DNA of 64,000 bases, from contig MENQ01000019.1 in assembly GCA_001768325.1 (NCBI GenBank), positions 48,862-112,861 of the forward strand. Direction: 5' to 3'. This DNA comes from Bacteroidetes bacterium GWC2_46_850. Its GTDB lineage: Bacteria; Bacteroidota; Bacteroidia; Bacteroidales; Dysgonomonadaceae. Under the pieces are notes generated by a model, which saw only the letters and a program-made list of their open reading frames with translations, searched no databases and had not been told where the DNA came from. Shown here one piece after another: positions 9,030 through 17,996 of this stretch (positions are counted from its first letter, which is position 1; each line of letters starts with the position of its first letter). The translations under genes were made by a program, and so were the position numbers.

Positions 9030-10067
9030 TCAAATAAGCAGGACACCCTGTTCCTTTGCTGATTCCCGCATCTCCTGCGGCCACAGGCTGGCCTGTATTT
9101 CACCGATATGCGCTTTTCGCAGATAGTACATGCAAAGACGAGACTGGCCGATACCTCCTCCAATGGAAAGCGGTAGTTCGTTGTTCATCAAACGTTTGTG
9201 AAAATACAACGCAAGTCGTTCTTCCTTGTTCCGGGCTTTCAGCTGTCGTTCCAAAGAGGTGGCATTCACACGCACACCCATCGACGAGAGCTCTACAGCT
9301 TTTTCCAAAACCGGGTTCCAAACCAGCAAATCGCCATTTAGACCCTGGTAGCCATCGCTGTTCAATGTGCTCCAGTCGTCGTAATCCGGCGCCCTTCCAT
9401 CATGTGGGAGCCCATTGGAGAGAGGGGCTCCGATGCCGATGATAAACACGGCGCCATATGCTTTGGTGATGGCATCTTCCCGTTGCTTATCATCCATTCC
9501 GGGATACTTTTGAAGCAGCTCTTCGGAGTGGATGAAAGTAATTTCACTGGGGAGCTGTGGTGTGATCGCGGGAAATAATTCAAAGACAAGGTATTCTGTA
9601 CGCAACATGGCTGCGTAAATGCGGCGCACAATCTGTTTCAGGTAGCTCACGCTTCTGTTTTGCTCACCAATCACCATCTCCCAGTCCCACTGATCCACAT
9701 AGAGTGAATGCAGGTTATCCAGCTCCTCGTCTGCACGAATGGCGTTCATGTCGGTATAGATGCCAAAACCTTCTTCTATTCCATAATCGGCCAGGGTAAG
9801 TCGTTTCCATTTCGCCAGCGAGTGTACGATCTCCGCCTGTTTGTCATTCATATCCTTAATAGGAAATGAAACCGCCCGCTCAACCCCGTTCAGGTCGTCA
9901 TTGATGCCGGTACCACTCTCTACAAAAAGAGGGGCGGTTACCCTGCGCAGGCGCAGTTCCGAAGAGAGGTTTACCTGAAAGAAATCTTTTATATGTTTGA
10001 TACCCAATTCCGTCTGCTTTAAATTTAGCAACGGCTTGTATCCGGGAGGTATTTGCAGTTGTGACAT
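9030..10067 (-). CDS. asnA: Aspartate-ammonia ligase
   Basis: Makes asparagine from aspartate, ammonia and ATP in the cytoplasm. It is the ammonia-dependent class II synthetase-like enzyme, unrelated to glutamine-dependent AsnB. 345 aa, full length. Family stretches seen: FQVNLSSELRLRRVTAPLFV near the start, the AVSFPIK segment, YVDQWDWE, and the C-terminal PLSIGGGIGQSRLCMYYLRKAHIGEIQ block. It stands alone with its own promoter box and terminator. Confidence 0.95.
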   Translation of the reverse strand: MSQLQIPPGYKPLLNLKQTELGIKHIKDFFQVNLSSELRLRRVTAPLFVESGTGINDDLNGVERAVSFPIKDMNDKQAEIVHSLAKWKRLTLADYGIEEGFGIYTDMNAIRADEELDNLHSLYVDQWDWEMVIGEQNRSVSYLKQIVRRIYAAMLRTEYLVFELFPAITPQLPSEITFIHSEELLQKYPGMDDKQREDAITKAYGAVFIIGIGAPLSNGLPHDGRAPDYDDWSTLNSDGYQGLNGDLLVWNPVLEKAVELSSMGVRVNATSLERQLKARNKEERLALYFHKRLMNNELPLSIGGGIGQSRLCMYYLRKAHIGEIQASLWPQEMRESAKEQGVLLI

Positions 10068-10097
10068 ATGTTTCTATAATCTGATTTCAATAAACTG

Positions 10098-10105
10098 CAA
10101 AGGTA
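10098..10105 (-). promoter_or_regulatory. -7 box for asnA
   Basis: The minus strand reads TACCTTTG (TAnnTTTG), 31 bases upstream of the asnA start. Confidence 0.5.
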
Positions 10106-10226
10106 TCACATTTATTCATTTTGTCAAATAAAATTGGACTAAAATTTACAATATGACAGATATTAACTCAAATCAAAAACATTTACACCAATTAAAACAC
10201 TCAGAACTGGCATTTTAGCAATCAGA

Positions 10227-11141
10227 TCAGAGATAATTGATCTGTCCCACAAGCTCATCCACGGAAGCAATGTGATGTCGCTGGAGATAAGCCTCGATGC
10301 CATCCACAATCTTTACCGTCGCGGCCGGGTCGATAAAATTATAGGTACCGACCTGTATGGCGGTGGATCCGGCCAATATGAACTCGATGGCATCCTGCCA
10401 GTTGCAGATGCCTCCCATACCGATGATGGGGATCCTTACGGCATGATATACCTGCCAGACCATGCGCACGGCAATGGGTTTGATGCAGGGACCCGACAAT
10501 CCGCCGGTGATGGTGGAGAGCTTGGGACTTCTACTTTCCACATCGATGGCCATACCCAGGAAAGTGTTGACCAGCGACACGGCATCGGCTCCCTCATCTT
10601 CCACGGCACGGGCTATTTCGGTAATGTCGGTCACGTTTGGCGACAGCTTGACGATCAATGTTTTGGGAAATACCTTGCGCACCTCCCGCGTGACTTCGGC
10701 TGCCGACTGACAGGAAGTACCAAATGCCATGCCACCTTCCTTCACATTGGGGCAGGAAATATTCAATTCAATGGCCGGCATTTTGTCCAGATTGGCCAAT
10801 TTTTCCGCACAGGCCACATAATCTTCGATTGTGGAGCCGGACACATTCACAATCATATGCGTGTCGTAATCCTTTATTTGCGGGTAGAGGTGATCCACAA
10901 AGTAATCGACCCCCTTGTTCTGCAGCCCCACCGAATTGAGCATTCCTGAGGGTGTTTCAGCCATTCTGGGATAATCATTCCCTTGTCGTGGCTCCAGGGT
11001 TGTTCCTTTTACAAAAATACCCCCCAGGCGCCCCAAATCCATAAAATCGCTATATTCCGTCCCGTAACCAAATGTACCGGATGCGGTCATCACCGGGTTT
11101 TTCAACTCCAAATCTCCGATACGTACTTTTAATCCAGCCAT
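10227..11141 (-). CDS. pyrD: Dihydroorotate dehydrogenase (class 1B), catalytic subunit
   Basis: Oxidises dihydroorotate to orotate in pyrimidine synthesis. 304 aa, FMN-dependent TIM barrel. Seen: the substrate loop [30 protein letters not shown], and the FMN phosphate site near [15 protein letters not shown]. It overlaps pyrK by 13 bases, the usual PyrDB/PyrK arrangement in which PyrK passes electrons to NAD+. Confidence 0.94.
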   Translation of the reverse strand: MAGLKVRIGDLELKNPVMTASGTFGYGTEYSDFMDLGRLGGIFVKGTTLEPRQGNDYPRMAETPSGMLNSVGLQNKGVDYFVDHLYPQIKDYDTHMIVNVSGSTIEDYVACAEKLANLDKMPAIELNISCPNVKEGGMAFGTSCQSAAEVTREVRKVFPKTLIVKLSPNVTDITEIARAVEDEGADAVSLVNTFLGMAIDVESRSPKLSTITGGLSGPCIKPIAVRMVWQVYHAVRIPIIGMGGICNWQDAIEFILAGSTAIQVGTYNFIDPAATVKIVDGIEAYLQRHHIASVDELVGQINYL

Positions 11142-11902
11142 GTGAGTTCATTGATGTTAAATACAGGCCCTTCGGTACAGGCACAAACATTTCCCCTGAT
11201 GGTTTTCTCTATACAGCAAAGACAGGCTCCGAAGCCACAGGCCATCAGGTTTTCCAGCGATGCTTCACAGGAAATCCCGTTTTGTTTCGCGTAGCGCGCC
11301 ACCGCCACCATCATTGGTTTCGGCCCGCAGGTAAATATAAAATCATATCTCTTTTTTTGAAGAATCGTGTGTTGGGTGACAAATCCCTTTTCTCCCAGCG
11401 ATCCATCTTCTGTGGTGCAATAGAGCGTTCCCAGATGTTCGAAATCGTCTCTCTGCAAAATATCTTTTTCTGAACGTCCCCCCAGTAAGAACTCAGGTTC
11501 CAGTCCTTTTTCGCGCATCTTCTTTCCCAGGAATAGCAGCGGTGCGGTACCTACGCCACCACCAATCAGAAGAAAGTTTCCCTTTTGATCGGGAAGTGAG
11601 AAAGAACTTCCCAGCGGAAACAGCAGGTTCATGGTTTCTCCGGCGGATAAATCAGATATTTTAGCAGTACCTTCTCCCACACGCTGGATCAAAAGCCAGA
11701 TTTCATTTTGCTGATGATCTATATAATTAATGGAAATGGGTCTGCGAAGAAAGACCTGCGGGGAATTGTCGACCCGAATCTGAACAAACTGTCCCGGATA
11801 CATTTCCGGGAGGGGTTCATTGCCGGCGGGGGTGACCTTTAACAAATAATTCCGATCGTTTAACCGGGTGTTGGAACGAATGGTAAAATCACTTACTTTC
11901 AT
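11129..11902 (-). CDS. pyrK: Dihydroorotate dehydrogenase electron-transfer subunit
   Basis: 257-aa ferredoxin-reductase-like partner of PyrD. An FAD-binding barrel comes first ([10 protein letters not shown]), then an NAD-binding domain ([15 protein letters not shown]), then the 2Fe-2S cysteines in CGFGACLCC and [11 protein letters not shown]. Four Cys are placed as in PyrK. It is co-transcribed with pyrD, overlapping it by 13 bases, and is the first gene of the pair behind the promoter box at 11926-11933. Confidence 0.94.
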   Translation of the reverse strand: MKVSDFTIRSNTRLNDRNYLLKVTPAGNEPLPEMYPGQFVQIRVDNSPQVFLRRPISINYIDHQQNEIWLLIQRVGEGTAKISDLSAGETMNLLFPLGSSFSLPDQKGNFLLIGGGVGTAPLLFLGKKMREKGLEPEFLLGGRSEKDILQRDDFEHLGTLYCTTEDGSLGEKGFVTQHTILQKKRYDFIFTCGPKPMMVAVARYAKQNGISCEASLENLMACGFGACLCCIEKTIRGNVCACTEGPVFNINELTWLD

Positions 11903-11925
11903 TAGCTACCTCTCTTTATGAAGTA

Positions 11926-11933
11926 CAAAAATA
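11926..11933 (-). promoter_or_regulatory. -7 box for pyrK-pyrD
   Basis: The minus strand reads TATTTTTG, 24 bases upstream of the pyrK start. Confidence 0.45.
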
Positions 11934-12020
11934 CATCATAATTTTCAAATAAGCGCCACAAAAGTTAAAGATGGATGTAGCTTCTTTTCTATTTAATGAG
12001 AAATAAGCAAAAATTCTATT

Positions 12021-12500
12021 TTACAGTTTTACTCCTTCCGGGTTGGGATTAAATATTTCGAATGTATTGTCGCTATAGTAAATAATTATTTGTGCAATTT
12101 TTCTATTCCTCGCTTTTGATGTATCAATTTGCTTGTATTCTGTACTTTGAGTTGGATAAACGGTCTGTTTAAACATTGTTTCCTGCCCTTTTTCAGCATC
12201 CGCCGTCTCTTCTCCTTGATTTATCGTTGTCTGACGAAATAAATCCGGTTCAATATGCAAGTCGCCCCTGCCAAATCCCTCCTTAAACATGCTGCCTGTT
12301 CCTTTAAGCAACCACTCGGGATTAATGTAGTGCATTTCATCCAGGATTTTTGTCACTACATCAAGGCTGGGATTATTTCTACCGTTCAAGATATGTGAAA
12401 TAACTGCCCTGTTTATCTGTAACTTGTCGGCAAACCTAGCCGGAGTAAGGTTTTCCTTTTCCATGATCACTCTGATACGATCCTTCATAACGAATTGCAT
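12021..12500 (-). CDS. XRE-type helix-turn-helix regulator
   Basis: An N-terminal Cro/C1-type HTH (about residues 5-65: RIRVIMEKENLTPARFADKL, INRAVISHILNGRNNPSLDVVTKI) is followed by a polar linker and a short C-terminal segment without a known enzymatic motif. The frame reaches back to 12548, but that start lies inside an operator-like palindrome and adds an unlikely leader. ATG 12500 (159 aa) or 12488 is preferred. No SOS-type protease dyad is visible. Likely autoregulated through the inverted repeats upstream. Targets are unknown. Confidence 0.8.
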   Translation of the reverse strand: MQFVMKDRIRVIMEKENLTPARFADKLQINRAVISHILNGRNNPSLDVVTKILDEMHYINPEWLLKGTGSMFKEGFGRGDLHIEPDLFRQTTINQGEETADAEKGQETMFKQTVYPTQSTEYKQIDTSKARNRKIAQIIIYYSDNTFEIFNPNPEGVKL

Positions 12501-12542
12501 TTTGATGTTCGGTGGGATGTAACTTTTGTTGCAAAACCAATG

Positions 12543-12633
12543 ATACAAATGTATGAATATTTATTTACAAATGAGAAAGCAAAGAAATTATTTTTGTAAA
12601 CAACAAATGTATTCATGTTTTATACATTTGTAT
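12543..12633. promoter_or_regulatory. Operator-like inverted repeats upstream of the XRE gene
   Basis: atacaaatgtat at 12543-12554 and its exact reverse complement atacatttgtat at 12622-12633 flank the presumed promoter. A further acaaatgtat at 12603-12612 pairs with 12622-12631 to make a 10-bp inverted repeat with a 9-bp spacer. Similar words recur at 12565 (ttacaaatga) and 12974 (tacatttgtat). Repeated, spaced half-sites next to an HTH gene look like operators for autoregulation (inference). Confidence 0.5.
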
Positions 12634-13300
12634 TGAACACATTTGAAAACCGTAACCGTACATCTGTATATGGGATAAATTTTTAATTAAAATAAATTGC
12701 ACTTAGTATTGATATCTAGATATATGGATAATCAAAATATCCATATATTAACGGTTAGTTCCAGGGATCGGTTACCTTCCGGTAAAATAAAAAACTTTCG
12801 CTTTATAAATTATTTTTAAATTATTGATTAATTGTATTATATATAGATTATGATGCTAAATAGAGAGATGTTAAATGGTAAAATATACAATTGTCGCAGC
12901 TATATTTATGTAAATTACGGTGAAACAGAATTGTTCAATAATATAATAGATTTGTACTCCCCTACTCTGCATTTACATTTGTATCAAAGTCATTCTTCAC
13001 AAAACAGAATAGATATGTAAATTAATACGCGAATGATTTCCCTTTATCCTTCCTGTATACACAAAAGCAACGTTAATCCCATAAATCGTGGAATATTTAC
13101 CTCCCTTCATCCAAAAGCGGATAAAAATGAAAACCTGGAACGATTAAAATTTAAATATTTTATTGATATACAGTGGGATAAATTGAATTATTCCTGTCGG
13201 AATTTCAGTGCCAATAACAAAAATAGAGATAAAATGAACTGGCAAGCTTTCATTGTTGTTTATAAGTATCAGGTTTATCTGTTTAATCAAAAAAAAGAAT
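12634..13300. other. AT-rich intergenic region, no convincing gene
   Basis: 667 bases between the XRE regulator and the peroxidase. It holds a palindrome (atatctagatat, 12712-12723) and an inverted repeat tatatggata/tatccatata (12721-12730 and 12738-12747). A 56-codon frame exists at 12850-13020 (start MMLNREMLNG), but its composition is unlike the neighbours and I do not call it. One more XRE-operator-like word sits at 12974. The region probably holds the peroxidase promoter. Confidence 0.5.
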
Positions 13301-13924
13301 ATGAAACATTTTTATAACATCAACCTACTCGTAACTCTTTTTATGTTCCTGACCATTCAGGTCATCGGACAGCAAAAAGTTACTTCACCCGATATGAACA
13401 ACGTAAATTCGAAATTGAAAACCGGAGCTTTCTCTGATGGAAGCAAAACGCTGCACGACTTCACCGTGAAAGATATCAACGGAAAGTCATTTGATCTGGC
13501 ATCACTGAAAGGAAAAAAGGTACTGGTTGTAAACGTGGCTTCCAAGTGTGGTCTTACACCCCAGTATGAAGATCTGCAAACCTTATACGAACGCTACGGA
13601 GACAGGAACTTCGTGGTGATTGGTTTTCCAGCGAATAATTTCAACGGTCAGGAACCGGGCACAAACAAGGAAATCAAAGAATTTTGTACAGCCAATTACG
13701 GGGTAACATTCCCAATGATGGACAAAATTAGCGTCAGAGGCGACGATCAGGCACCTCTGTACAAATGGCTCACCCATAAATCTGAAAATGGTGTTAAGGA
13801 TCAGGAGGTAACCTGGAACTTTCAAAAGTATCTGGTCGACGAACAGGGGCGGCTGGTGGATGTGGTGTTGCCCCGGGAGAGTCCCCTGAGCGATAAAATT
13901 GTACAATGGATCACCAGTAACTAG
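13301..13924 (+). CDS. Exported glutathione peroxidase-family thiol peroxidase
   Basis: Thioredoxin-fold peroxidase reducing peroxides, probably thioredoxin-dependent in this lineage. From ATG 13301 the protein is 207 aa with a signal peptide ending near VIGQ, so it acts in the periplasm. The peroxidatic Cys83 lies in NVASKCGLTPQYEDLQ (Cys rather than Sec). The second conserved block reads FPANNFNGQEPG where the family usually has FPCNQF, so the Cys there is replaced by Ala. Catalytic Trp/Asn are in VTWNFQKYLVD. The frame continues 16 codons upstream, but the signal peptide fixes the start. It overlaps holA by 4 bases. Confidence 0.9.
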   Translation: MKHFYNINLLVTLFMFLTIQVIGQQKVTSPDMNNVNSKLKTGAFSDGSKTLHDFTVKDINGKSFDLASLKGKKVLVVNVASKCGLTPQYEDLQTLYERYGDRNFVVIGFPANNFNGQEPGTNKEIKEFCTANYGVTFPMMDKISVRGDDQAPLYKWLTHKSENGVKDQEVTWNFQKYLVDEQGRLVDVVLPRESPLSDKIVQWITSN

Positions 13925-14943
13925 TGCATAATCCTATACACCAGCTCTTTCAGCAGTTCACCCTGAGAGGCCGAGATATTATCAATTCCTTTTGAACGGG
14001 CATCAAATGTCCTCAGGTCAGAAATGATCGCCATCACTTTGCTGGCGTTGTAATTTCGAAGTCCTGTCACATAATCCCGTACAAAGTAATTCGACCGTAA
14101 GTTTAAGGCAGCCATGATGGTTGCCTCATCTTTTTGGGGTAACCAGTAGCACTCTAGCAGATTGCTGAAGTAATTAAACAATACGGCCAGGGTAGCCATA
14201 ATGGGATTTTCTTTCGGATTATTTCCAAAGTAGTCCACAATCCGGTTGGCAGTGAGAACATCTTTTCTGATGATCGCATTCTGCAGTTCAAACGTATTGT
14301 AATCTTTGCTAATGCCCACATTCTTCTCGATCAGTCCTGATGTAATACGATGAGAGCCTTCCGACAGAGATACCTCAAGCTTTTGTAGTTGCGGAATCAG
14401 CTTGCTGAGGTCGTTTCCGACATAATCAGCCAGCATCCGGGCAGATTTTTCATCAATACCGATCTGCTTCTCTCTGAAATAATTCGTGATGAAGGGGGGA
14501 ATCTGGTTGTCGTATAATTTTTTCGACTCAAAAACAACGCCTGTCTTATCGATCTGCTTTATCCAGGCCTTGCGCCGGTCTACCGTACCGTGCTTGTAGT
14601 TGATAACCAGCACGGTGGAGAGCATTGGATTTTTTACGTAATGCTCCAGTAACTCCAGGTTATCGAGATTCTGTGCCTCTTTCACAAGGATCAGCTGATG
14701 TTCGGCCATCATCGGAAAACGTCGCGCCGAGGAGATAATTACATTCATATCGGAATCAACACCATAAAATGTAAGCAGATTGAAATCCCGCTCAGTCTCA
14801 GTCAGCACCGTTTCATGGAGAAGTTCCGTAAGTGCGTCAATGAAATAGGCTTCGTCGCCCATCAACAGGTAAACAGGCTTAAAACGACGTTGGAGAATAT
14901 CGTTGCAAATTGAGTCAAAAGTGAGTTTGGGAACTGTAGCCAT
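13921..14943 (-). CDS. holA: DNA polymerase III subunit delta
   Basis: Clamp-loader subunit that opens the beta clamp. 340 aa. The N-terminal region has the HolA pattern (PVYLLMGDEAYFIDALTELL), followed by the AAA+-like fold without Walker motifs, as expected for delta, and a helical collar domain at the C-terminus (ISASQGELLKELVYRIM). Convergent with the peroxidase and just downstream of amn on the same strand (15-base gap). Confidence 0.9.
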   Translation of the reverse strand: MATVPKLTFDSICNDILQRRFKPVYLLMGDEAYFIDALTELLHETVLTETERDFNLLTFYGVDSDMNVIISSARRFPMMAEHQLILVKEAQNLDNLELLEHYVKNPMLSTVLVINYKHGTVDRRKAWIKQIDKTGVVFESKKLYDNQIPPFITNYFREKQIGIDEKSARMLADYVGNDLSKLIPQLQKLEVSLSEGSHRITSGLIEKNVGISKDYNTFELQNAIIRKDVLTANRIVDYFGNNPKENPIMATLAVLFNYFSNLLECYWLPQKDEATIMAALNLRSNYFVRDYVTGLRNYNASKVMAIISDLRTFDARSKGIDNISASQGELLKELVYRIMH

Positions 14944-14958
14944 TGTTGTTTTTCAATT

Positions 14959-15735
14959 TTACCAGTCGAACCGAAGGTGTTTGATCGTAGAACCATTATT
15001 CATGATGGAGGAAAGCGATTTGATGCCGATCTTCACATGTTCCTCCACAAAATTCTCTGTTACATGCTGATCGCTTTTTTCAGTTTTCACACCTGTGGAG
15101 ATCAGCGGCTGATCGGAAACCAGCAGAAGTGCTCCCGTGGAAATATGATTGGCAAACCCGCATGTGAAGAGAGTGGCTGTCTCCATATCCACCGCCATTA
15201 CACGTACCTGCCTTAGATAGCTTTTGAAATCATCATCGTACTCCCACACCCGACGGTTGGTGGTATAGACCGTACCTGTCCAATAGTCCCTGCCGAAATC
15301 GCGTATGTTGGACGATACGGCACGCAGCAGGCTGAAAGCAGGCAGCGAGGGTACCTCCGGCGGGAAGTAGTCGTTCGACGTTCCTTCTCCCCGGATGGCA
15401 GCAATAGGCAGGATGTAATCGCCCAGTTCACTCCTAGCCTTCAGTCCGCCACATTTACCCAGAAATAATACCGCCGTCGGAGTAACGGCACTGAGCAGAT
15501 CCATGATTGTTGCGGCATTGGCACTTCCCATTCCAAAGTTAATGATGGTGATCCCGTTTGAGGAGGCATTGGGCATGTTGGCATCCGCACCCACCACCGG
15601 CACGTTGAAATGATTCGCGAAGATCTCCACATATTTCTGAAAGTTGGTCAGCAGAATGAATTTCGTGAACTCATGCAATGGCCGTTTGGTATATCGGGGG
15701 AGCCAATTCTCCACAATTTCTTGTTTCGTTCTCAT
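14959..15735 (-). CDS. amn: AMP nucleosidase
   Basis: Hydrolyses AMP to adenine and ribose 5-phosphate. 258 aa, the short Bacteroidetes form, which lacks the long N-terminal domain of the E. coli enzyme. The nucleoside-phosphorylase fold is clear: NFGMGSANAATIMDLL, VLFLGKCGGLK, RGEGTSNDY, and VMAVDMETATLFTCGF, which holds the substrate-binding Met-Glu. It lies divergently from the HsdR-N protein gene and directly upstream of holA. Confidence 0.9.
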   Translation of the reverse strand: MRTKQEIVENWLPRYTKRPLHEFTKFILLTNFQKYVEIFANHFNVPVVGADANMPNASSNGITIINFGMGSANAATIMDLLSAVTPTAVLFLGKCGGLKARSELGDYILPIAAIRGEGTSNDYFPPEVPSLPAFSLLRAVSSNIRDFGRDYWTGTVYTTNRRVWEYDDDFKSYLRQVRVMAVDMETATLFTCGFANHISTGALLLVSDQPLISTGVKTEKSDQHVTENFVEEHVKIGIKSLSSIMNNGSTIKHLRFDW

Positions 15736-15745
15736 AAAAAAACGT

Positions 15746-15753
15746 TATTTTTG
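15746..15753 (+). promoter_or_regulatory. -7 box for the HsdR-N domain protein gene
   Basis: TATTTTTG matches TAnnTTTG, 36 bases upstream of the ATG at 15790. Confidence 0.45.
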
Positions 15754-15789
15754 TGCTGTTGGAGTCCGGTTCTACCACAAAGATACAAT

Positions 15790-16239
15790 ATGTACACGTT
15801 AAATCTCCCCTCTTACGATGCAAAAATCCGAAAAAAAGGCAACAGTCTTGAGATTTTCGATCCCCTGAGACGAAAATACCTGGTGCTAACTCCCGAGGAA
15901 TGGGTGCGCCAGCACTTTGTCCATTACCTGATTGCAGAGAAGGATTATCCGGCTTCGCTTATTGCCAATGAGGCTTCCCTGAAACTGAACAACCTGACTC
16001 GCCGTTGCGATACGGTGGTCTACAACAGACAGCTTGAACCGGTCATGATCCTGGAATACAAAGAACAACAGGTAACGATCACGCAGGATGTTTTCGATCA
16101 GGTTGCACGCTACAACAGCGTGTTGCGGGTCAAACATATTGTGGTCTCAAACGGTATGCAGCATTATTGCTACCGACTGAATTTTGACGACCTGTCGTAT
16201 GAATTTTTGACTGAAATTCCGGAATATAAAGAATTGTGA
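15790..16239 (+). CDS. Small protein with HsdR N-terminal (nuclease-like) domain
   Basis: 149 aa from ATG 15790 (MYTLNLPSYDAKIRKKGNSL). It matches the stand-alone type I restriction HsdR_N_2 family of Bacteroidetes. PD-(D/E)xK-like features are seen: RCDTVVYNRQLEPVMILEYKEQ gives D...ExK, the nuclease core. No helicase or methylase partner lies nearby, so this is not a restriction system. The family often neighbours holA in Bacteroidales, suggesting housekeeping DNA work (inference). The frame is open further upstream to 15610, but that part overlaps amn and the promoter. Confidence 0.8.
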   Translation: MYTLNLPSYDAKIRKKGNSLEIFDPLRRKYLVLTPEEWVRQHFVHYLIAEKDYPASLIANEASLKLNNLTRRCDTVVYNRQLEPVMILEYKEQQVTITQDVFDQVARYNSVLRVKHIVVSNGMQHYCYRLNFDDLSYEFLTEIPEYKEL

Positions 16240-16243
16240 GCGA

Positions 16244-17077
16244 TTAGTAGCTTTCGGCTTCGGATGGAAAATCTGCCGTTTTTACGTCACTGATATATTG
16301 CCGGACAGCTGACTCAATCTGATCGTAGAGGTTGGCATAGCGGCGCAGGAAACGGGGTGAAAAACCTTTGTTCAGTCCCAGCATATCCTGCATCACCAGC
16401 ACCTGTCCGTCTACATATGGACCGGCGCCAATACCGATCATCGGGATTGTCAGCTCTGCGGAGACCTTCTTGGCCAGGCCAGCGGGAATTTTCTCCAGCA
16501 CAATGGCACAACAACCGGCTTCCTGCAGCAGGTGTGCATCATCGAGCAGCCTGGCTGCCTCTGCTTCATCCTGCGCCCTCACGGCGTATGTTCCGTATTT
16601 GTTAATCGATTGCGGCATGAGACCAAGATGTCCCATGATGGGAATGCCGGCATTCAGTATTGCCTGGATGGATGGTAGTATTTCTTTTCCTCCTTCCAAC
16701 TTGAGACAGTCGGCCTGTGTCTCCTTCATCATTCTCACCGCATTGGTCACCGCCTCGTATGGATTGCCCTGATAACTTCCAAAAGGCATGTCGATCACCA
16801 CCATGGCTCGTTTCACACCATTCATAACCGACTTACCATGGTATATCATCTGTTCCACCGTCATGGGCAGTGTGGTGGTGTTTCCTGCCATCACGTTGGA
16901 GGCAGAGTCGCCCACGAGGATCACATCCATTCCAGCCTGATCAATCACCGAAGCCATCGAGTAGTCGTAGGCCGTAAGCATTGATATTTTTTCACCCCGC
17001 TGCTTCATCTCCAGCAGGCGGTGGGTGGTTACTTTTCTTTTGTTATCAGAAGAGAGATACCCTTTTTCTTGTGACAT
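16244..17077 (-). CDS. panB: 3-methyl-2-oxobutanoate hydroxymethyltransferase
   Basis: First step of pantothenate synthesis: 5,10-methylene-THF plus ketoisovalerate to ketopantoate. 277 aa, standard. Metal and substrate motifs are seen: [52 protein letters not shown] and [24 protein letters not shown]. Only 4 bases separate its end from the convergent HsdR-N gene. Confidence 0.96.
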   Translation of the reverse strand: MSQEKGYLSSDNKRKVTTHRLLEMKQRGEKISMLTAYDYSMASVIDQAGMDVILVGDSASNVMAGNTTTLPMTVEQMIYHGKSVMNGVKRAMVVIDMPFGSYQGNPYEAVTNAVRMMKETQADCLKLEGGKEILPSIQAILNAGIPIMGHLGLMPQSINKYGTYAVRAQDEAEAARLLDDAHLLQEAGCCAIVLEKIPAGLAKKVSAELTIPMIGIGAGPYVDGQVLVMQDMLGLNKGFSPRFLRRYANLYDQIESAVRQYISDVKTADFPSEAESY

Positions 17078-17104
17078 GCGGTTTGATCTTTAATGATTGG
17101 AGTA

Positions 17105-17112
17105 CAAAGGTA
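17105..17112 (-). promoter_or_regulatory. -7 box for panB
   Basis: The minus strand reads TACCTTTG, 28 bases upstream of the panB start. Confidence 0.5.
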
Positions 17113-17226
17113 ACCCTTTTACCGGGAAAATACCAAATCAGGCAGGCAGCAACTTTCCTCTTTTTATTTTCCATAATTTCTTGAAGGTAATCCAAAAGAA
17201 TACCCTATCTTTGCCCCGAATTTTGG

Positions 17227-17412
17227 TTTTATTCACTTCAAACGGCTTCGAAGTGAATGATGAAAAGGGAATCAGGTGTAAATCCTGAACAGACCCGCTG
17301 CTGTAAGCTCCGCTTATGTGCTGAACAATTACCTCAATTGCCACTGTTCCGGTAGACCGGGATGGGAAGGCGTTCAGACACGGGAGTAAGTCAGAAGACC
17401 TGCCAGAATACA
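17227..17412 (+). promoter_or_regulatory. Cobalamin (AdoCbl) riboswitch
   Basis: Canonical landmarks appear in order: a 9-bp stem attcacttc/gaagtgaat, the core GGGAAtcaGGTGtAAaTCC, then gacCCGCtgCTGTAAg, a variable arm, and the B12 box aagtcagaagacctgcc at 17388-17404. Downstream genes on the same strand are a small lipoprotein and nrdD-nrdG. The ligand is expected to lower expression. The expression platform was not resolved; no T-rich terminator is obvious between the box and the first ATG. Confidence 0.9.
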
Positions 17413-17588
17413 GATCGTTTTAAGCTTTCGGGAAATAAAGCTGCGAAACAAGCCAGGGTTTTCTATACAAGCATTCATACGGGTCTACCCCATTTTGTTT
17501 CCATACTTTCTCGCGAAAGCCATTGAATACGAATATTCTGTGGTTGCTATTCCTATTATTAAAATATGAAACAAAATTCTGTCATCGT

Positions 17589-17963
17589 ATGAAGAAAACT
17601 ATTGGTTTATCCAGCTTATTGCTGCTGTTACTTTTAATGACTTCCTGTTCAAAGGAAGAAACATTTGAACCCCTGTTTACCACTGATCTGGAAACAGAAA
17701 CCGTCGCCTTTCTCACAGAAGGAGGAGTATACTCGTTCGAACTGGAAAGCAATGAAAGCTGGTCGGTAAATGAGTTGCCCGACTGGATCCAGATGAAGGT
17801 AGAAGACAACGGGCCCGTTATACGAAGCACTACCTATGCCGACGGTAGAAAGATCGTGACAATGACGATAGCCCCCAATACCCATCATCTGGGTCACAAA
17901 AAACATCAGGCATGCTTTCAAGACCAGTGTAGCAAATGGCAGTGGCGTAGTAGCCTATTATAA
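17589..17963 (+). CDS. BACON-like lipoprotein, probably degraded at the 3' end
   Basis: From ATG 17589 the protein has a lipoprotein signal (LLLLMTSC, Cys at about residue 19) and a BACON-type beta domain (GGVYSFELESNESWSVNELPDW...VTMTIAPNT). The last ~26 residues (HHLGHKKHQACFQDQC...) do not look like that domain. The two other frames contain more domain-like pieces, for example KTSVANGSGVVAYYN ending at 17967, so a frameshift around the A-run near 17900 is likely. It lies between the B12 riboswitch and nrdD. Confidence 0.6.
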   Translation: MKKTIGLSSLLLLLLLMTSCSKEETFEPLFTTDLETETVAFLTEGGVYSFELESNESWSVNELPDWIQMKVEDNGPVIRSTTYADGRKIVTMTIAPNTHHLGHKKHQACFQDQCSKWQWRSSLL

Positions 17964-17996
17964 CTAAACAGTTTATGCGCTAAAAAATAGACTCTT

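Noticed and set aside
12850..13020. 56-codon frame in the XRE-peroxidase gap
   Set aside because: AT-driven composition, no promoter box placed for it, no recognisable features.
13033..13317. 94-codon plus frame before the peroxidase
   Set aside because: Overlaps the peroxidase signal peptide in another frame and shows no family features.
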